64,000 bases of DNA from positions 470,698,573 to 470,762,572 of the forward strand of contig NC_081409.1 in the NCBI RefSeq assembly GCF_030272615.1. The letters run 5' to 3'. The notes below the pieces were generated by a model, which saw nothing but the letters and a program-made list of their open reading frames with translations, did no database searches and had not been told where the DNA came from. Within the stretch, counting starts at the first letter, position 1, and each line of letters begins with the position of its first letter. The translations under genes and the position numbers were made by a program. This stretch comes from Cryptomeria japonica (Eukaryota > Streptophyta > Pinopsida > Cupressales > Cupressaceae). Of the stretch, positions 47,673-59,581 are shown piece by piece.

Positions 47673-49134
47673 TGATAACTCAATTATGAACGAATAGTAC
47701 CAAATTGGTACAGAGAGGGGGGGGGGGTGAATCGGTACATACAAAAACACAATCTTAAACTGGTTTGTTAGCAGACACTGTGCATTGACAGACAAACAGT
47801 AACACCGGTCTTTAAACAGAGTACAACCGGCAAAACCCAGAATAATTGAGACAAGCATAAACATGTCGACACTTATCTTCTCACAATCTAATACTTCATT
47901 TCCATTTCATCCTAGTGCATGAACAGGTAAACTATCATCAAAGACATATATGTAAACAACTAGATCAACATGATTCACCGCTTGACATAAAACAACATAT
48001 CATCACATGAAAAGGACATCACATATGACACACATATTTTTCACGTGGAAACCCAACTATGAAAAACCACAGTGGGGATGAATACCCACAAGCTATTTTG
48101 AACTCTTTAGAAGTCCGCTCTGTTAGGAGCCTTGTCCAGTTAAAGACTGATACAATAGGTTCTGTAAGGAACCGATCCTGTTAGGGATCACCTGGTTAAG
48201 GGATGGCTAGAATACCCGGTTAAGAGTTAAACCCTGTTAAAGGTTACCATGTTAGAGGATTTCAAGAACTCAATGGTTTTGAGTCACCTTGTTAAAGGAT
48301 TTACAGCAAGCCGGTTAAAGCTACCCTATTAAGGGATTTCCTGACTGTTGAAGTGGTTAGAGATCAACAGGTATTACAATGATCTGGTAACAACACTCAC
48401 TGCCAATGCAGATCCACTTTAGCTCCTCTTCACCTTCTGCACTTACACTCTGTAGGTATCACTTCACTCTTCTGGTCTGGCAAGAATCACATATCTCTTC
48501 ACTTGGATACTCACACACAACTTTTTCCAACAACCTCAGAAAGAAAGACAACATCGACCTTATAGGAAAATAGATAGGTCGGTACCATAAACCCTAAACC
48601 CTATACGTGTTAGGTTAAGGAATTCAAACAGTTCAATCCTGATCGTTGAGCATACTACACTAAATGTAATAGTCTTGATCCAATCTCAAGACATTCTCCA
48701 TCGTTCGTTTTCCACCGATTTCATGGCGGCTGATAACCCATCACGCGTTATCACCGTTTACATGCTTCGCACATTCCCGAGGTAGATGGGAACAATCTCC
48801 TTCATGCAAGATCCTTCATGCGCACAAGGCTGACGTGGCAACACAATCTTTTCTTCATTACAATGCTAACTCATCACACAAAGTCACCGGTTGAGCAACA
48901 CAGGCTTGAAGCACTTCAACTGGAAACCCTGAAGTTGAGACTACCAACCAGTAGTCATACAAAGCTTCCATGTGTTGGTTCCTATAACCATATGTCGGTT
49001 TACATTGAACAAACACACCGCTTCACAAATGCCGGTTCATAGTGTTATACCGGTTCTCTCCTCTTCAACATATTGACATCAATGACAACATACAATATCA
49101 TTATGTCCTTGTACTAGTTCACATAATGCCAACA
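47673..49134 (-). repeat. C2 5' LTR
   Basis: Partner of 41763-43260. G run at 47717-47727 (11 G, versus 8 in the partner); CCCTAAACCCTA at 48592-48603. Ends ATAATGCCAACA before gaaag. Confidence 0.95.
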
Positions 49135-50110
49135 GAAAGGCTCATCAACCATGATAGGCTTAAGAGGCATAGACGAATTCTTCCTCTTTCCTACAAAGAA
49201 TTGGCATTCTTTGCATGATCTAACCAATGAGTGTGCTTCATTAAATATCAAGCCAGAAATAGCCTGCACACATGATCTTGATAGCTATAGTTTTTGTGGA
49301 AATTTTTTTTGCCTGCTTAGCCATTATGGAATTCATGGATAATCTAATTTGCTTGCTCTTTGTTTACACATCTCGGAAGAACCCCATTAAAATTTCTTTT
49401 GAACATGATTCCTTCAACCAAAGGTATAACCATTATTTTGTAGTTTGCAAAATCTTTGTTTATGAATGGGAAGACTTGGTGGGTATCTACTCGTCTACAT
49501 GAAAGTGATCTTGTCTGCTACCTAGCAACTTTTAGAGTCCGAGAAATTAACAAGAACTTGTTTTGATTGATCTTTTTCATTTCAAGCTGTGAGTTCTTGT
49601 GCCATATATTCACACAATCCTTTTCGGCAGACTATTAAATTGGGCCTCACCTCAATATCATACTAAAAAATCGGTAATCTATTTGGCCCTTTTTCTATTA
49701 TTTCTCCTTCCATGATATACTCGCGCACACTAAGATATGCGACATAGACCATGGTCTTGTTGCAAGCAATTAAATGCTGAAATTTCTTTAGCCCTTTAAC
49801 AATGGCAAAAGATTTTCTTTCGATGAAGTTATATTTAATTTTATAATTTTTTAGCATTTTGGAATAAATGCCATGGGATGCTCACCTTTTCCTTCACCAT
49901 CATTACCATGGCTATATTGAATTCACCACTATAAACATGCATAGTGAAATCTTTGGTGAGATCCTAATTAACTAACATAGGGGTGGAAGAGATAGCTCCT
50001 TTAATTTTCTCAAAATCCTTCCTCGCCTGATCAGTCCACTTCAAAGGTTGGTCCTTTTTTAACATGAGGGTGATTAGTCTTATTATTCTAGCAAAATTTG
50101 ATATGAATCT
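49135..50110 (-). pseudogene. G3 integrase zinc region and RNase H
   Basis: 49140-49560: an HHCC-type segment ending EAHSLVRSCKECQFFVGK, which joins to the integrase core across C2. 49640-50110: gypsy RNase H remnant; 49857-49663 reads YNFIERKSFAIVKGLKKFQH, corresponding to the family E-KE-LA-V-----W block. Stops and frameshifts are frequent. Confidence 0.8.
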
Positions 50111-50119
50111 ACTAAAAAA

Positions 50120-51243
50120 TTTGATCTTTCCCAGGAAAGACTAGACTCCCTTTTTGTTAAAAGGTAGGGGTAACTCTTTGATGGCCTCTACACGTTCCAT
50201 ATCAATAAACACTCTATCTTTGGAGACCATGTGTCCCAATAATTTTCCTTGAGGAACTCTAAAGATACATTTCTTTGAATTTAGGGAGACCCCAAACTCT
50301 AAACATTTCTGGTAAACTAGCTCCGGATGGTCAAAATGATCCTCTTTTGATTTTGAAAAAATAGTGAGGTCATCCACATAGATAAGTATGGTCTTGTTGA
50401 TTAGCTCCTTATTAAAAGTTATGACCATTTCCCTTTGAAAGGTAGCTCCAACATTAGAAATTTTGAAAGGCATTTTAGCGTATGCAAATGTTCCCACTTA
50501 GTCGTGAATGTGGTCTTATGTTGATCTCCCTCTTTGATGAGAACTTAATTATATCCAGAGAAACCATTAAGGATAGAAAACATCTATGACCTGGCTACTA
50601 TTTGCAAAATTTGTTCCATAGAGGGTAGAGGATAGTGATCTTTTAGGGACGCTCTATTTAAGTCTCAAAAATCTACACAAAGGCGGATATCTCCGTTCTT
50701 TTTACTATCAGGGACTAAGTTGGAAACCCAGGTGCTATGCTTGATCGGATATACTATCCGAGAGTCAACTAATTTTCTCAGTTCTTGAGCCATAAGAGAC
50801 TCAATCTTAGGGTTGACTAGCCTCTATTTTTGTCTAACTGGTTTAGCTCCTTCTACAAGCTTGATTGTATGTTGGATGATAGAGGGGTCATATCCTTTAA
50901 GATCATCATATGACCATGTAATGACTCCTTTATATTTGTTAGAAAAATGTATCAATCAAACTTTATCATGATGAGGGACAATCTTGCCAACCTTAAGCTT
51001 TTTCCCATCTCCAATGTGGAGATTAGTGCAATCCCCTATATTAGCTGCAAATTTCCTTTTGTCATTTTTGGCATCATCACAATGAAATAGATTCTCTAAA
51101 GTGATTAAGCCCTTTGGAAGCTTATTTGTTTTTAGTTGAATAAATTGATTTTCATATGCCTCTACCACCTTAGCTTGCAATTGTTCGACAAACACACGAT
51201 TCCTAAATAAACATGGAAATGTGAGCATCACTCTAAAAAACAT
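50120..51243 (-). pseudogene. G3 reverse transcriptase
   Basis: 51243-50956: linker before RT. 50950-50500: fingers with STWVSNLV, KKNGDIRLCVDF and LKDHYPLPSMEQIL, with several stops. 50497-50141: KMPFKISNVGATFQREM, active site IYVDDLTIFS (near 50375), QGKLLGHMVSKD. The catalytic YVDD is kept. It differs from G2 (YQDD), so the two are distinct lineages. Confidence 0.9.
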
Positions 51244-51259
51244 ACCAATATTGATCGTT

Positions 51260-52800
51260 GTTTGGGATGGTTGGTTTGATGATCACCCGACTGAATGCTT
51301 GTTTTGCAGTAACTCAAAAACATGATCAAACTGGGATCCTACTGTAGCTAGCTGGTCTGCGACTGTATTCTACTTTCAGGGAATTCCTTGAATATTGAAA
51401 GCTTCAAAACTTCCAATTAAATCCCAAACTCTTTGTTGGTAAGAACACATGCAAACATGTTTTGTTGTAGACATGCCCCAGACTTGATTAACCACTAGTT
51501 CAGAGTCTCCAAGGACTCTTAATTACTTAACATCCATGCACTCCACAATACTCAGTCCATGAACAAATCCTTCATATTCTGTCTCATTGTTAGAGCAGGC
51601 AAACTAGAAGCAGAAAGACCTAAGGGTCTCTTCGCCTGATGGAGACGTTACTCAAACACCTACTCTAGATCCTATTTTACATCTTGCACCATCAAAATAC
51701 ATCATCCATAGCTCATATGTGTGACTTTATTTCAATTCTTGCACATCTTTCTAGTTTTTGGATATTTTGAGAATCACTTGATCTTCATCATAGATAACAT
51801 AAGTTCCCATATCGGTAGCATGATAATTCCCAAAAGGATCTGAATCTATGAATTCATTTAGGAAACCCTCTTCTTTAGGGGTCTAGTCGCTAGTCTCCTT
51901 TTTATCCTCTAGCAATTTAACACAATACATTTCTTTCTTTGTAATAGAAGTACGAGTAGCTTCAAAATTCATCATTCTGCTACATGCTTGGAATGTAGGG
52001 GCTCATATAGTATATTCATTTTAGCTCCATGTCGAGTCCTTAAAATAAGGTGAGATCAATCTAATGAAAGATACCCACCTATTTTTGCGGTAAAATCTCT
52101 TGACAAGCAAAGACCAAAGATAGGGGGAATATCGATTATTACCACCTCCTGAGACACGGTAATACTAGGGCAGGCATACAAGGTTAATGGGAGATTTTTA
52201 ATTACTCCTATGCTTGGAGCTTATTTCCATCTAACTGCATAAATCCTCTATCTAGGGATTCATATTCCATGGGGGATTCACTAGCTAGGAAATATTATAT
52301 CACGTGCATTCATATTGGGGGGTTTAATATCCCAAAAATGAGGGTGCAATATATTGCCTATCGGTGAAAATAGGGGGGTTTTTAATTCCAGATATAAAAC
52401 ACAATATTTGGTGAAAATAGGGGGTCTTTTAATTTGGGTTGTGTATTGGGAGGGGGTGACAAAAAAGGAGTTTAGGGCAATATTTTTTGAAAATAGGAGG
52501 ATTCTTTAGTATGCCATGAACACACGTGTTATAGCCCAAGTTCACTAAGTGAATCCCCTGTGTCATATTCAAGCTTTAGTACCTCATCTATTTGCTTGGA
52601 CATCACAATAGTACTAGCTTCTGAATCTATCATGGAATTATGTAGTAGCTTATCCCCTACAATGAGAGTTATAAAGTAAGGGGTTGGTTTCGGTTTACCT
52701 ACTTTTTCATTTGCAGCAATATCTCCTTCATTGGTAAGCACTGAAGCTTGATGTGATGAACCTCCCATCTCTAGTCCTTTATCTTTAGCTCGAACATGTC
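51260..52800 (-). pseudogene. G3 protease and extra RNase H, interrupted by a MITE
   Basis: 52768-52529: protease with ITLIVGDKLLHNSMIDSEAS (D-S-G site now D-S-E). The MITE 52268-52562 follows, then LDRGFMQLDGNK resumes and the protease tail is frameshifted. 51800-51300: RNase H with YFDGARCKIGSRVGV, NETEYEGFVHGL, GDSELVVNQV and a final A-D-Q-L motif, containing several stops. Same order and family as G1. Confidence 0.82.
52268..52562. mobile_element. 295-bp MITE, hAT-like by 8-bp target duplication
   Basis: Perfect 8-bp direct repeat TCATATTC at 52260-52267 and 52563-52570. Terminal inverted repeats CATGGGGGATTCACTA and, from the other end, CACAGGGGATTCACTT (two mismatches in the first 14). 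The homologous stretch of G1 has no insertion. Inside, CAATAT...GGTGAAAATAGGGGG recurs three times (about 52350-52380, 52402-52426, 52477-52500). No coding capacity. An 8-bp duplication points to the hAT superfamily; the termini fit its YANNG pattern loosely. Confidence 0.85.
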
Positions 52801-52834
52801 CTGCAGCTGGCCCAACTACTGTTAACCTATCTGG

Positions 52835-54460
52835 TTATCCTAGAGCTTCTCGTAACAATGATGTTTTCTTTGAAATGGTTACAATATCCCATAGGGATAT
52901 ATTTGCGAGAGTTTTTTTTAGTTGTTTCACCACATTTAGGATTGATGGGAGAAGAAACTTTAGCTCGTTAGTTTTATAAGGCATGAATTCCTTGGGCTTT
53001 TGAGAAGGTGATGTTAAGACAAGATGATTTTGAGCCTTATCTATACCATCTTTAGGTTGTTGGATTACAGGTTCCCTTGTAAATCTAAGCTTCGAGTGGA
53101 GGTTATAGTCAAATTGTACTTGGGAAACTTTTGATGTTGAAGCATCATTAGTGAACACTGCACCCTCTCCTTCCATCCATGAGAATAAAGAATGATCAAG
53201 AGTAATTTTTGCTTCTTGTTCTAAAGACATGCCTTGCATTTGGGCAGTGAGTGTGACGTTATCCATTCCAGGAGAAGAATAAGCGTACACTCTGGCATTG
53301 GGTGCATTTCCTTGATTTCATTGTTTGGCTACCCTGTGTTGCAAATTACCTCATGGGCAATTCTGGGGCATATGCACCTCATTGTAGGGAAAACACCAAG
53401 CATTAATGTCACCTACCAGGTTATTTTGGCTTGCCACCAACTCTTTGCTTTGTCTTGGCGGGATAGTTTGTAATGGGGTTGGCACTAGTACTATCTAATT
53501 GTTAGGTTGCATTTAAGGAGTCGCCTTCAAACCTCCCTGAAACTGATCCTGATAGTATGGGGGTCTCCTGCCTTGATAATTCTAGAAAGGAGGCCTTGCA
53601 GGGGTAGCTTCTTGCCTCTTGATATTGATTATTTCATTTAAAAAGGTCTTCAATAAACTCTTCATGTCATTTACCTTTGGTGTTGATGAGGTAGAAGCTC
53701 TAGAGCTATTCTGTTGAGCATTATGATACATGTACATGGATTGGGGGGCTGATGAACTAGGTGAAGTTTGGTCTTGCTTGGAGATTGATAACTTGGGGAA
53801 AATGGGCATAGGTGGTCAGGTGGAAGCTTCCCAATGTCAATTAGGTTATTCTCAGCTCTAACTACCAAGCTATAGGCAACTGGCAAGGTATTACCGCCAA
53901 TAGATTGAATCATGATAGATAAGTCAGAATTAAAAGCTTTAAGATAAAAAATAAATGCCATATCAATAGGGGGACGAGCCGTTACTAGGACCCTTTACCA
54001 TGTTTAATGGAATTTGGTTTTAAAATCAGTCACAACTTCTTGGGGAGCCAACTTGACAATTATTAACTATTGTAGTAATGAAGATCTATCACCCTTCTCA
54101 GTAAAATACTCTAAGAAACAATCTCCAAGTTGATCTCAACCAGTTATTGAATTCAGATGTAAGGATCTATACCAATCCTATACTTTTCCTTTGAAAGAAG
54201 CCGCAAGTAATCTCAGTGCCACACTTTACTGTGTGACAATATGTACAATACAAATATCTACTACATATTGTAAATGATCCACATGAGTTTTAGAATCTTC
54301 TCTAGTGAATTTAGGTAAGGCCTTCAGAGTTGAAGTTGGAATAACATTGCCATTTGTATTGGGGCTTGCACACCTCTTCTTGAGCTTCTTGCCTAGACTG
54401 TTACCAAAGGAGGTACTAACAAGCTAGGATTTACAGTAGTTTGGGATCTAGTAACAGGCC
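52835..54460 (-). pseudogene. G3 gag remnant
   Basis: 54150-53671: Retrotrans_gag-like residues (CFLEYFTEKGDRSSLLQ region, then FIFYLKAFNSDL and VVRAENNLIDIGKLPP). 53809-53582: Ser/Pro/Gln-rich tail in another frame. 53290-52835: linker open for 151 codons leading to protease. No intact zinc knuckle seen. Confidence 0.7.
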
Positions 54461-54498
54461 TATGGCTCATACACTCACTTATGATTTTGATTGTTTTT

Positions 54499-54517
54499 GG
54501 TCCCACTGGGGGTGCTA
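54499..54517 (-). other. G3 candidate primer-binding site
   Basis: Minus-strand TAGCACCCCCAGTGGGACC, ten bases inside the LTR edge; the copy at 8431-8449 keeps TGG at its start, so TGG-to-TAG is a mutation here. Confidence 0.5.
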
Positions 54518-54527
54518 GGAAAAGAAC

Positions 54528-54839
54528 TATTGATGCCTAAAATATCTTTTAAGACAACAACCTTATAGGATGTTCATTGAGTAGGGGACCTATTGTGTCT
54601 TAATGAACAACCTTTGGGATTTTAGAAGCCAACTCTTCATTCATGCAAAGGGAAAAGAGAGAGAAGCTACTAAAATTAAAACTCACTAAGGCGATATGTC
54701 AAAATTCAGAATTTAAACTTCAGAAGCACAATAAACCATACATAAAATAAATAATTCAAAGGTTGAATAATTCTCCATTACCACAATGTTTAACTAAGAT
54801 TCACCAACAACATAATACATTTCAAACACAACTAGAACC
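54528..54839 (-). repeat. G3 5' LTR, truncated
   Basis: Matches the first 310 bp of 23440-24660 in the same orientation, then stops abruptly where an inverted copy begins. Confidence 0.8.
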
Positions 54840-54845
54840 ACATCC

Positions 54846-55381
54846 AAATCACTAGTTTTTAGAGCCGAGAACCCAAACTTCAGTATTTTCTAATTTTGTA
54901 ATAGATGATAAAACTGTGTTGAAGTTTTGGCCTTTGTTTTCATTTGTTTACGAGACAATACTTTATGTCATATTGAGTAAGGACCAAATTCCATGGTCTG
55001 TATAAGCTTTTATTATATTGAACATAACTTCTGTTGTTTGAATCATGTCTCAGACTCTTTTAATCCGGTTCTAGTTGTGTTTGAAATATATTATGTTGTT
55101 GGTGAATCTTAGTTAAACATTGTGGTAATGGAGAATTATTCAGCCTTTGAACTATGCATTTTATGTATGGTTTATTTTGCTTCTAAAGTTTAAATTTTGA
55201 ATTCTAGTGTATTGCCTTAGTGAGTTTTAATTTTAGTATCTTTGCTCGCTTTTCCCTTTGCATAAATGAATAGTTGGCTTCTAAAATCCTGAAAGTTGTT
55301 CATTGAGGTGCACTAGGTCCCCTGCTCAATGAACTTCCCATAAGGCCGTTGTCTTAAAAGAAATTTTAGGCATCATATGCA
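54846..55381 (+). repeat. inverted second copy of the G3-family LTR
   Basis: Reverse complement of about 530 bp of 23440-24000. Its outer 309 bp (55067-55375) pair with 54531-54839, giving a long imperfect inverted repeat with a spacer of about 227 bp. It is followed by aagat at 55382-55386; the same pentamer precedes the 23440 LTR. Confidence 0.8.
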
Positions 55382-58300
55382 AAGATTAAAGTTTTATTTA
55401 ATATTTTATCCATTTTATCATCTTTAAAATTCTTAAAGTCAATTGGGTTTTTATATGGAAAAAGTGTTGATTTTTGACACTAGCCATGTGGACCAGTTGT
55501 TTCAAGAAGAGGACATTAATTGGGAAGGATTGGTTTGGAGAAATTTTGTGGGTAGAGGCTCATTGGAATTGTGAAAATGAATGCTTTGGGCTATTTGAAA
55601 GATTTGGTCTCTCTCGATGTGTTTGATTTGCATTTCCATTTTGAAGTTTTCCTCAAGTTTGAGGTAAGATTCTTGATTTCTACCTTAATTCTTGTGGGAA
55701 TTGATTTTAGTAAGTTGAAAATGATTTGTTTTATTATTATAAGCATTCTTGCAATTTACATTTCTTCATTTAGTTGAGTAATGATTTTATTATGTTTCAA
55801 ATTTGAAAAAAAAGTTTTATAAAAAGAAATGCTACCTAATTTTTATTGGATGCTTGGATTTTAGATTTTATTACATTTTTTAGTTGTTGTTCACCAATGG
55901 ACCAATGGGTTTTCCTAGATTTTTGATTGGGCATGTTTGAAAATTTGAGCTTTTTGGAGGTCCAACAATGGTTGATGGCCTCCATGATTAGTTTTTGGCC
56001 AATTTGGCCTTTTGATATAAAATGTGAATTTGGTGTTTTTAATACGAAATTATTATGTGGAATAATATTATTATATATGCAAATTTGATTGTAGGATCGA
56101 TTTAGATCCGTTCTCTAGGCATTAGGGCCAATTGAATATGTTTTGGATGCATATGAATATGTCAATGCATAATGTGTTTATTTGATGGATTTTGGAATTA
56201 TTGGGTTCAATTGTGATAAAATATGGTATTGCATATTGACATTTTGTTATGAGTTTTATATTTTGATTTACTTGAGCCTAGAGTAGGTAATAGGACCAAC
56301 GATGGGAGTGGTGTCCAATGGGGGTTGGGGTATAAAGGGACTGCTAGGGTAACTCATTGCACATCTTGTAATCAAGCAAAAACTAATGACACATTAATAA
56401 AATGAACCAAGATAAGTGGATGCCCCCCTCATGGCCTTGAGTGTTTTTTGAGACTAAGGATGAGTTAGGAAGGCTTGACTGGCTGTGGGACATTAATCTG
56501 GCATGATTGAGTCTTTTGGTTTGTATGAGAGGACTACACAATTCTACGTGAGCCATTCCTTCGAGCTACATGATGATATTCCATGTTCTTGTTTCCTATG
56601 TATGTAGCCCTGTAGTTATGATTAGCACCCAGAAGAGGATTTTCCTTCCATGTGATTGTGCTCATTGATGGTTTCTAGAGGCATCCATATTTGATGGCTT
56701 GTTGGCCTTGTGATCTCTTTGGTGATTGGTTTCGAGATTGGATTATTCTTGATGGTTTTGGTGTTGATATTCCTTGTTGAGTACTTTCATGCTTGTGTTG
56801 CGTATGGTTTGCATTGAGGTTATGCCTCTCTTTCTATTTATATATTGATGTGGCATTATGTTCTTGGTTGATTGTATTTCCATGTTGAGTGTTACTCCAT
56901 GTTTGCTCTTGTGTGAGCCTATTTGTCTCCCTTGCTTGAGTGTATGATTGTTTGGGCCGTGTGACTATCTCCATGAGAATGGTGGGGTTGGAACCTATGG
57001 GTTCCATATGGTCAAGTGGAGTTTCCAACCACTATTGGGGACTGGAGGACTTGGATAATGTGCAGTTGAAGAGTTCCTTCTCCTTCCTCAACACTTGTCC
57101 TTCTCTTTCTCTCATTTCTTGCAAGTTATAATCGATGTGATTGGATGTAGATTTGTATTCATTGATGATTTATATATGGAACACTCCAAGAGGAGACGTA
57201 TGTAATTGTAATACATATTGTAAGAATGGATGTATTTTTACATGGTCCTATGTTGGAACAGACCACGAAGCATGATTTTGTATGCTTTTCTCTTTGATGC
57301 TATTATATGATGTTATCATTGAAACAATTGGTTTGGTGATTAAAATGAATGTAGAAGTGTTTCTCATTGTATTGAAGATTTAATTAGTTGTCTCCTACGG
57401 TGGTCATGAGATGTTGGCCAAGCCCTTATTGGATTGAGCTCTCAGGAGCTAATCTGGGCTTAACCAGAACCACCCAGTGTGTGTGTTTGAGAAGTCCTAA
57501 TATGGATTTTTGTTGCGTTGGAATTTTGAGAGTATAATTGTGCCAGTTGTGGGTGAATTGAGTTGAGTAGTGGTGAAGTGAGTTCTCCTGGACTCTGCCT
57601 TGTCTTGTAGGAGTCATTTGGTGACCCAATGTCTCAAGACTTGATCCCTTTCCTCACCTTTTTTCCCAATTCTCTTAGCTCAGGGATTGAATGTTCATTC
57701 TGACATCAACAAAGGGTTTAGTGTGTCCAAGGCTTCAGATAGTCCATCCAGGAAGCTCACTGGTTTTGGACAAATGGGCATCTCAAGGATGTCAACGTGA
57801 GTTCACCAGTCTAGAGGACACCAACGCGAGACTGGGACTCTAGCGTGAGCCTGGGACACCTGCTCAAGAATAGGACACTAGTACGCCACACTAGTGTCCT
57901 TCTAGCATGTTAGTGTCTAGTGGGGACACTTGGTTGGCCATCAGGAGTCCTCTCTTACAGTTCAGTTTGAGGGTGTTTCCTAGGGCTAGAGATGCCAGTT
58001 TGACCCAGTTTCAGATGTGTTGTGAAGGTAGCGATGTTAAGGAATCCTTTAAGGGGTCTTGAGTAGGTTTTGAGTGAGTTTGGATGGTGTTAAGGCGTCT
58101 GTTTGCATTTAAGGTTTCACTGGAGCTCATTTGTGACACTTGAGACCTAACAGTTCATCATGTTTGATGAGCCAAGTATGGTCTTGTGTGATCCTAAACA
58201 CCTCGTAGACCTTATCCTAATGTTTGGGAGACCTTTCACCTTGTTCATCTAGATTTTTGAGTGTTTATTATTCCGCTTGTGTGTTGTTGGTTATCGATAG

Positions 58301-58438
58301 TATTAATGATACCTTGAGGTGAGTGTTATACTTGTATCGTTATGCATTATGTCACTTTATTACTTTAAAAAATAAAAAATCCATGCATTTCTTATGTATT
58401 TTTTCTCCTATACTAGGGTTCCTTGGTGGGGTGTTACA
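55382..58438. other. 3 kb of uncharacterised repeat-like DNA
   Basis: No credible gene. A GGTATAAAGGG box lies near 56330. On the minus strand TGTAACACCCC starts at 58438, like a chromovirus LTR start, so part may be an LTR. Short open frames here have no family resemblance. Confidence 0.35.
57872..57900. repeat. perfect 10-bp inverted repeat
   Basis: AGGACACTAG and CTAGTGTCCT are separated by 9 bases, within a stretch (57790-57930) where GGGACAC-like words recur. It could form a small hairpin; no terminator role is implied in plant DNA. Confidence 0.7.
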
Positions 58439-59258
58439 TGACTTTAATGGCTTGCTATAATCACCAAGAGAAAAATTAAAAAATTTGCCTACAATTTTGG
58501 ATAGCCCTTTGAACCAGCTTGCCAATGATATGTGGAAATAAAAAAAATGGATGTTGTATGTGCAAGTCATGCCTGATTTTGTAAAAATGCTCCAATAGAT
58601 TATAGGGCAACTCAGGGGAAAAAAAAAGTTCAGCCTCTGGTCATATGGTGACCAGGGGTTGGTGGCCAAGGGTGGTGTTGAATTGTATGCATAGTGGAGA
58701 AAAAATCCTACCTTCATTAAATAAAGGAAAAACACTCATTGAAAAGACAAACAACCACCAAAAAAAGAAGACAGTCAATGCTTTGCAAAAAAAAGGTTTG
58801 CATGTTGACATGGATAGGGTATAATGTAACCTTACAAAAATCTGCCCCAAATAAAACATCGGCTTTTCTTTTTAAAAAAAAAATCAACATGCCTATTAAT
58901 TTTTAATCGACCTGCCAATAGATATGAATCTGGCTAGTTGATTGGGTTTGTGCACATAATTGGTACAATTTGTATGAAGATCCATATGGGCTAAACTTTT
59001 TTGCGCCAAATTCAGCTTCTTCAATTTTAACAAAACGACTAGTTATCTTTAGGTTTTTGGCCACTCCAAACATGATGGTGAGGTCCTTTTTGCCCCAAAT
59101 TGACAAAAAAATTATGTGACCTCTAAAGCTTGCCTAAAAAAATGTGCTTTTTTCCTTCCAAAAACACACTAAAGCAAAATTTTGACCTTGCAACACTTCT
59201 AAGCAAAGAAACCCTCAAAGTTTGAGAAGGGGTTTGCCAAACCTACGCTTTGATACCA
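58439..59258 (-). other. leader region of a short-LTR copia element
   Basis: Minus-strand sequence downstream of the primer-binding site at 59247-59258. A stretch at 58530-58560 (GATATGTGGAAAT followed by A-rich ATGG) also occurs at about 22180, next to C3 gag. The short ORF 59106-58903 is unassigned. Confidence 0.4.
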
Positions 59259-59581
59259 TGTTGAATTTTGCAACACAAGCATCTGCAAGATCAAATGAAA
59301 AACAAAGAACACCTTCCACAAACGAGAGCAACAAAGCAAAGCTATATTCCTCAAAAGAAAAGATTACATAATGAATTACAGTTGTATAACGTGGTGCTTA
59401 TAAAGAAAGCACAAAGATTCCCTAAGCTAAATTTAGGAGAATTGAAGTGCAAGCATGAGGAGCTAAAAAATGCTCAACTCTAGCTAAACTAGATGCACAA
59501 CTAAAGCAAATAGAAGCACAAAAACACAACTAAGTGAACTTAAGCAAAAAAAGCATAACTAGTTGTTAAAATGTTCTAATA
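59259..59581 (-). repeat. short copia LTR with adjoining primer-binding site
   Basis: Minus strand ends ...AAAATTCAACA followed immediately by TGGTATCAAAGC (59247-59258), the initiator-Met site. The start reads TATTAGAAC at 59581, a decayed TG. No second LTR was found. Confidence 0.65.

Larger units (their letters stand above)
41763..49134 (-). mobile_element. C2: Ty1/copia element, best preserved in the window
   Basis: A perfect 5-bp target duplication gaaag (41758-41762 and 49135-49139) flanks two LTRs (41763-43260 and 47673-49134). A primer-binding site, gag-pol and polypurine tract are all present. Removal of C2 restores the G3 integrase frame exactly. Same family as C1. It has fewer breaks than C1, including one 724-codon open stretch, so it is probably the younger copy. 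Confidence 0.97.
40915..54839 (-). mobile_element. G3: Ty3/gypsy element, split by copia C2 and carrying a MITE
   Basis: Minus-strand order from the right: LTR part (54528-54839), primer-binding site, gag, protease, extra RNase H, reverse transcriptase, RNase H, integrase (ending about 40915). The body is heavily mutated. The 3' LTR may be the copy at 23440-24660. C2 (41763-49134) and a MITE (52268-52562) are later insertions. Confidence 0.85.
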
